Below, piece after piece: positions 58,035-64,000 of a stretch of DNA of 64,000 bases; within the stretch, counting starts at the first letter, position 1; each line of letters starts with the position of its first letter. The stretch is from positions 324,530,581 to 324,594,580 of the forward strand of contig NC_058518.1 of NCBI RefSeq assembly GCF_904849725.1. Direction: 5' to 3'. Made by a program: the position numbers and the translations under genes. The notes under the pieces are model-generated. The model was not told where the DNA came from. It made no database searches and was given only the letters and a program-made list of their open reading frames with translations. This DNA comes from Hordeum vulgare subsp. vulgare. Lineage: Eukaryota > Streptophyta > Magnoliopsida > Poales > Poaceae.

Positions 58035-59697
58035 TGCTACTGCAACAAAAGACCTTCCAACGGCGCCAGAAATAAGCGTGTTGACGGGAGACTATTCTTG
58101 TCTTGATACTCCTCAGCAACGATGCCATGAATCCTTCTGCTACGGCTACGCCTTTAGGGACTTCCTTGGCAAATATGCAAAGGATTCCCCCGTGGCATTG
58201 GAGCCTTGCGTTGGTGTTCCCTGGAAGCGGAAAGGGTGATGTAGCACAGCGGCGGTAAGTATTTCCCTCAGTTTTGAGAACCAAGGTATCGATCCAGTGG
58301 AAGGATTGCATCAAGTCACAAGTACCTGCACAAACACAAAGAGCTTACACCCAACGCTATGAAGGGGTTGTCAATCCCTTATAGATTGTTTGCAAAGTGA
58401 GAACTGAAAGCAAAAAGGAAACAAAGAAAAGTAAAAGTGAAAGTGGAGACGATAGTTGTGAGTAGACCCGGGGGCCGTAGTGTTCACTAGTGGCTTCTCT
58501 CATGAAAGCAAGTAGACGGTGGGTGAACGAATTGCTGTTGAGCAATTGATAGAACCATGCAAAGTCGTGACATTATCTATGGCAATGATTATATATATAG
58601 GCATCACGTCCGAAACAAGTAGACCGATACTTTCTGCATCTACTACTATTAGTCCACGTCTCGACCGCTATCCAGCATGCATCTAGTGTATTAAGTTCAA
58701 AAGAACAGAGTAACGCCTTAAGCAAGATGACATGATGTAGATGGACAATCTCAAATTTATGATGAATTCCCATCTTGTTACCCTTGATGGCAACAACACG
58801 ATGCGTGCCTTGCTGCCCCTTCTGTCACCGGGAAAGGTCACCACACGGTATGAACCCAAAACCAAGCACTTCTCCCATTGCAAGAATCATAGATCTAGTT
58901 GACCAAACAAAACCCAAGACTCGGAGAGACTTACAAGGATATCAAATAATGCATATAAGAAATCAGCAAAGACTCAAATATAATTCATAGATAATCTGAT
59001 CACAAATCCACAATTCATCGGATCTCGACAAACACACCGCCAAAGAGAATTACATTGGATAGATCTCCATGAAGATCATGGAGAACTTTGTATTGAAGAT
59101 CCAAGAGAGAGGAGAAGCCATCTAGCTACTAACTACAGACCCGTAGGTCTGAAGTGGACTACTCACGAGTCATTGGAGAGGCGATGATGTTGATGTAGAA
59201 GCCCTCCAACTCCAAAGTACCCTCCGGCACGGCACCGGGAAGGGTCTCCAGATGAGATCTCGCGGAAACGGAAGCTCGTGGCGGTGAAAAAGTGTTTTCG
59301 TGGATGACCTGATTTTTTCTGGGATTTTAGGTAATATATAGGCGAAAGAGCTAGGGTAGGGGAGCGCGAGGGAGGCCACACGCTTGGTAGCCATCGGCCC
59401 CCTGGTGGCGGCTACAGGGCTTGTGGCCCCCCTGTGGCTCTCCTGCCTTGGCCCTCAAGTCCCCCGATCTTCTTCTGTTATGGAAAAAATTATTTTGGGG
59501 ATTTTATTACGTTTGGACTCCGTTCCAAAATCAGATATGAAAAGAGTCAAAAACACAGAAAAACAGGAACTGGCACTTGGCACTGAATTAATAAGTTAGT
59601 CCCAAAAAAGATAAAAAAGGTATATAAAACATGCAAAGTTGGCAAGATAACAACATGAAACCATCAAAAATTATAGATACGTTTGAGACGTATCATG
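58035..59697 (-). repeat. Solo LTR of an Athila-type Gypsy element
   Basis: A 1,663-bp LTR. On the minus strand it starts TGATACGTCTCAAACGTATC and ends TTGCAGTAGCA. Flanking five-base duplications are CGGCA (58030-58034) and TGGCA (59698-59702), differing by one transition. Removing it rejoins A4 leader sequence matching A3 across the site, so it is a true solo LTR with no internal region. The first 68 bases differ from the G4 LTR at 63933 at only two positions. Confidence 0.93.
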
Positions 59698-59760
59698 GCA
59701 CGATGATGGAGATCATGGTGTGGCGCCGGTGACGATGGTGCGGTGCCGGTGACGATGGTG
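59698..59760 (+). other. A4 leader, second part, truncated
   Basis: Continues ...CACGATGATGGAGATCATGG as in A3 (25145 onward). It then has a ~20-bp unit (GTGCGGTGCCGGTGACGATG type) in two copies and stops. No gag of A4 follows; G4 non-coding sequence begins about here. Confidence 0.85.
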
Positions 59761-61628
59761 GGCTCTTTGGCCTCTTTTTTTTATGGGCATCTTTGGCCTC
59801 TTTTTGTATATGGGCTTCGCTGGCCTCTTTTATTTCCTCACATGGGACAATGCTCCATCAATGATGATCATCACACTTACAACTCAAAACTTAGAGCAAT
59901 GATGACTCTATGGAATGCCCTCGGTAGTGTACCGTGACAATGATCTAGCATGGCATAGACATTAATGGAAACATCATTCTAGCTATCTTACGATCATGCA
60001 ATGGCAATGTAGAAGTGGTGACACATGTCATGGTGGTAGTTGCATGGCAATATATCTCGGAATAGCTTTGAAAAAGCCATAGTAGGTAGGTATGGTGGCT
60101 GTTTTGAGGGAGGCTATTGGTGGGTTTTGTGCACCGGCGAAAGTTGCACGACACTAAAGAAGATAGTGATGGTGGAAGGTGAAAGTGCATCTAAACCATG
60201 GACTCAACATTAGTCATGAAGAACTCATATACTTGTTGCAAAAGTTTTAGTAGTAATCGAAACAAAGCATTCAACGCATACTCCTAGGGGAAGGGTTGGT
60301 AGGTATAAACCATCGCGCGATCCCGACCGCTACACAAAGGATGACAATCAATAAACTAATCATGCTCAGACTTCATCACATAGCGGTTCACCATACGTGC
60401 ATGCTACGGGAATCACTAACGTTAACACAAGTATTTCATGTCCACGACACCATACTAACATATCCACATCTCAAAACTAATTGAGAGGAATCAAACTTCT
60501 CTGACTATTCAATGCACATGAAGATGGAAGTTTTCATATCCCTTTGGATAACTACCCCTTTTGAGACTACTTTCATAGCATAGATGAACTACCAAGCCAC
60601 GCTCTTCCGTGCTCTACAAGATATAAGTGAAGCACACAGAGCAAAATCAACTAGCTCAAAAGATATAAGTGAAGCACATGTGAGCTGAATTGTCTAACCG
60701 AAAGATATAAGTGAAACTCGACAAAATCACGGTGAGTGCATGGATCTATCTCTAGGTGTGCAGCAAGGAAGATTGTGACACAACAAAAATAAAAGACTCC
60801 TACGATACAAGACGCTCCAAGCAAAACACATAACATGTGGTGAATAAAAATGTAGCCCCAAGTAACGTTACCGATGGATTGAAGATGAAAGAGGGCATGC
60901 CTTCCCGGGGCATCCCCAAGCTTAGGCTTTTATGGCATACTTGAATCAACTTGGGGTGCCTTGGGCATCCCCAAGCTTGAGCTCTTGCCACTCTTTATCT
61001 CTTTGTCCATAAGAACTTCACCCAAGACTTGAAAACTTCACAACACGAAACTTAAACAGAAACTCGTGATAACATTAGTATAAGAAAGCAAACCACCACT
61101 TCCTTATGTAATGTAGCAAACTTAAATTCAACTTATGTTGATGTTAGGTTACTGTATTTTCAATATTCCATGGCTAATACCCCCCGATACTATCCATAGT
61201 TTCATCAAAATAAGCAACCAACTCAACAAAAACAAAATCTGTTAACAACAGACCAGTCTGTAGAAATCTGTATACTTCGTATACTTCTAGTACTTCAACA
61301 ATTCTGAAAAATTACGACAGTCTGAAGAATTTGCTTAGAAATCAGCAGCAAAAAGAATCAACTAAAAAGCTCTTACAGAAAATAAATTAAAATTCTTTTC
61401 GTGAGTAGAAAGTTTCTGTCTTTTCCAGCATGACCAAACGATCATCCCCAAGACTAATCATAACGGTTTTACTTGGCACAAACGCAAAAGAAACACAAAA
61501 AACACAATCATAACAGAATTAAGAAAGTGTGGAAAATACAAAACAGAAAGAAAAATGATAGATTCGTTGGGTTGCCTCCCAACAAGCGCTATTGTTTAAC
61601 GCCCTTAGCTAGGCATAAGGTGATGGAT
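59761..61628 (-). other. G4 3' non-coding region
   Basis: A long 3' region of an Athila-type element, recognised from remembered blocks (TTCCTCACATGGGACAATGC, GGGCATCCCCAAGCTT, and GGTTGCCTCCCAACAAGCGCT next to the coding end). It holds small direct repeats: AGATATAAGTGAAGC at 60619, 60661 and 60703, and GGGCATCCCCAAGCTT at 60908 and 60963. The expected 3' LTR to its left is missing, since it abuts the A4 leader. I see no coding sequence. Confidence 0.75.
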
Positions 61629-63703
61629 TCACGTATAGTCATCTTTGGTGCTCAAACCATAAGTAGCCCTCATCATAGATTCATAACGCAATCTTATTTT
61701 ATTTGTAGGAAAATGCTCCATGCCCTTATTTAGGGGAAATTGAAATCTAATATTCCCTTCCTTCATATCGATGATAGCACCAATAGTCCTTAGGAAAGGT
61801 CTACCAAGAATAATGGGACATGAAGGATTGCAATCTATGTCAAGTACAATGAAATCCACGGGTACATAGTTCTTATTTGCAACAATAAGAACATCATAGA
61901 TCCTTACCATGGGTTTCTTGACAATAGAATCTGCAAGATGCAAATTAAGAGAACACTCTTCAATCTCATGAAAACCAAGAATATCACATAAAGACTTTGG
62001 AATCGCGGAAACACTAGCACCCAAATCACACAAAGCATTGCATTCATAGTTTTTTATTTTGATTTTGATAGTAGGTTCCCACTCATCATGAAGTTTTCTA
62101 GGTATAGAGACTTCTAGTTCGAGCTTCTCTTCAAGAGATTTCATCATATCATCTACGATATGTGCGGTAAAGGCTTTGCTTTGGCTATAAGCATGTGGAG
62201 AGTTTGCAACGGATTGCATCAAAGAAATGCATTCAAACAAGGAGCACCTATCATAATTGAATTCCTTGAAATCCAAAGTGGGAGTTTCATTACTACCCAA
62301 AATTTTGACTTCTTCTACTCCACTCTCCACACCTTTATCATCAAGATAGGTGGACTCCGAATCATTGGGGCGTTTTCAACCAAAGTGGATTCATATCCAG
62401 CCCCTCCATAAGTAGGTTTGACACGCGAAAACAAAGATTCAAGAGGAGTCACACCAAGCACTTTAAGATCTTCGTGATTTGCATCACTAGAATGCACCCT
62501 TTTAAACCATTCATGCCTAGCGTGAATTTGGGCGGTTCTTTCTTTGCTCTCATTCATGAGACACACATAGCTTTTAAAGTTTCATCCAAGTTGACCTTGG
62601 GAGGAGCACATATAACTTTCAAAGCATCAATATCACAAGACATCATATCAACGCTCTTATCCAAATCGTCTATTTTGAGTAGTTTTTCCTCTATGGACAC
62701 ATTGAAAATCTTTTGAGAGTTGATGAACTCTTTGATATTACTCTCTAGATCAGAGGGTAATTTGTTGTGATTTCCATAACTGTTGTTGTAGGAATTGCCA
62801 TAATTGTTAGAGGAGTTACTAGGAAAAGGCCTAGGAAAGTTGTTTACTCTAAAAGCATTGTTGTTGTCAAAATTGTTCCTACCAACAAAATTAACGTCCA
62901 AACTAGCGTTGCTACTCTCAATCAAGGAAGATAGTGGCATGTCATTAGGATCTAAAGGAGCATTTCTACTAGCAACCAAATTCATCAACTCGTCCATCTT
63001 AGCACTAAGCGAGTTAATTTCTTCTATAGCGTGTACCTTTTTGCTAGAAGGTGACCTTTCAGTGTGCCACTGAGAGTAGTTGGTCATGATATTGTCTAGG
63101 AGTTTTGTAGCGTCTCCTAACGTGATTTCCATGAACGTTCCACCCGAGGCGGAGTCCAAGATATTGCGAGAAGCAAAATTCAAACCAGCGTAAAAGATTT
63201 GCATAATCATCCACAAACTCAAGCCATGAGCGGGACAATTTCTAATCATTAACTTCATCCTCTCCCAAGATTGTGCAACGTGTTCATGATCAAGTTGCTT
63301 GAAATTCATGATATCATTACGTAGAGAGATAATCTTAGCCGACGGAAAATACTTGGATATGTAAGCATCTTTGCACTTATCCCAAGAATTGATACTATTT
63401 TTAGGCAAAGAAGAAAACCACGTTTTTGCGCGATCTCGCAACGAGAAAGGAAAAAAGCTTCAACTTAATCACGTCATTATCCACATATCTTTACTTTTGC
63501 ATATCGCAAAGTTCAATGAAGGTATTGAGATGGGATGCGGCATCTTCACTAGGAAGGCCAGAGAATTGCTCTTTCACAACAAGATTCAACAAGGCAGCGT
63601 TGATATCATACGATTCCGCACTAGTGGCGGGAGCAATCGGAGTACTAATAAAATCATTATTATTGGTACTCTAAAAGTCGCAAATTTTGGTGTTTTCAGC
63701 CAT
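61629..63703 (-). pseudogene. G4 gag-protease, RT and integrase absent
   Basis: Reading leftward from ATG 63703 (MAENTKICDF, then a TAG). The gag capsid region covers about 63640-62990 (RAKTWFSSLPKNSINSWDKC, then AQSWERMKLMIRNCPAHGL); an extra T at a T-run near 63457 and a TAA near 63494 break it. An Asn-rich tail follows (about 62880-62770, FPSNSSNNYGNSYNNSYGN). Shifts near 62560 and 62330 lead into a protease-like domain (62330-61629) with CDLGASVSAIPKSL (active site D-L-G-A-S) and IILGRPFL. The frame ends at TKDDYT and non-coding sequence follows at once. This is a gag-PR element with no enzymes for reverse transcription or integration. Confidence 0.85.
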
Positions 63704-63932
63704 GCTGACTTCAACAAACCAACAAGAACACAAGCAAGCAAGAAAACCGGCAAAAGGCAAAATAAAACGGCAAAGGAGAAAGGCAAAAGAAAACGACAAA
63801 TGTGAAGTGGGGGAGAGGAAAATGAGAGGCAACTGGCAAAAAAGGTAAATGCAAGAGATGAGTTTGTGACACCTACTTGGATAGATCTTGACTTGATCTC
63901 TCCATCCCCGGCAACGGCGCCAGAAATACTTC
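63704..63932 (-). other. G4 leader and primer-binding site
   Basis: PBS at 63906-63922, reading TGGCGCCGTTGCCGGGG on the minus strand, an Athila-type PBS (tRNA-Asp in my recollection). Ten bases (GAAGTATTTC) separate it from the LTR end. The leader has an A/G-rich stretch (about 63715-63835). Confidence 0.85.
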
Positions 63933-64000
63933 TGCTAGTGCAACAAAAGACCTTCCAACGGCGCCAGAAATAAGCGTGTTGAGGGGAGACTATTCTTGTC
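63933..64000 (-). repeat. G4 5' LTR, end only
   Basis: The last 68 bases (element strand) of the LTR, ending TTGCACTAGCA. It contains a PBS-like TGGCGCCGTTGG at 63955-63966. The rest lies beyond the window. Confidence 0.9.

Noticed and set aside
58035..64000. The LTRs at 58035 and 63933 as the two ends of a single Athila element
   Set aside because: A4 leader sequence continues on both sides of the 58035-59697 LTR with a near-perfect 5-bp duplication, so it is a separate solo LTR. G4's own left LTR is missing.
1..64000. DNA transposons (CACTA, MITE) and host protein-coding genes
   Set aside because: I saw no CACTA termini, no Stowaway or Tourist-type terminal inverted repeats with TA or TAA duplications, and no ORF with a host-gene domain. 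A library search could still find small degraded copies.

Overview
The window looks like intergenic heterochromatin from a Triticeae grass (wheat, Aegilops or barley type). It is almost wholly nested retrotransposons, and I see no host gene, rRNA, functional tRNA or CRISPR. The diagnosis rests on BARE/WIS/Angela-type Copia LTRs (start TGTTGGAAATATGCCCTAGAG, end CCCAACA), Athila-, Tat- and chromovirus-type Gypsy elements, and a plant LINE. Family names come from remembered consensus features, not from a search.

Layout, left to right. 1-1085: end of an Athila-type LTR (G0). 1086-2008 and 19461-21345: a Gypsy-like element (G1) with its 5' LTR split, an iMet-type PBS, a gag remnant and a fragment of its 3' LTR. 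2009-19460: Angela-type Copia A1 (TSD TGACC) inside the G1 LTR. 2821-11651: BARE/WIS-type Copia A2 (TSD AGTCT) inside the A1 5' LTR. 21346-22706 and 31628-32953: a minus-strand Copia (C1) split by Angela-type A3 (22707-31622, TSD GCGGG). 33244-33950 and 52880-55342: a LINE interrupted by a minus-strand Tat-type Gypsy (G2), which is itself split by a 13.8-kb minus-strand chromovirus (G3, 34685-48451, TSD TAATG). 55624-59760: LTR and leader of another Angela-type copy (A4), holding a minus-strand Athila-type solo LTR (58035-59697). 59761-64000: a minus-strand gag-protease-only Athila-type element (G4) running off the right edge.

The insertion order can be read directly: C1, then probably G1, then A1, then A2; C1, then A3; LINE, then G2, then G3; A4, then the solo LTR. 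Every coding region is broken. In G3, all five breaks are nonsense codons explicable by C-to-T change, with no frameshift. In A1, the LTRs and leader are well kept although gag-pol is wrecked, which suggests a non-autonomous lineage moved in trans.

I found no undescribed biological system. The most unusual points are the A1 conservation mosaic and its odd primer-binding site, tRNA-like A-box/B-box modules in the G3 LTRs, a PBS-like copy inside the end of the Athila-type LTR, and several small scars (microhomology, poly(A)/TSD and homopolymer events) that show how the region was assembled.
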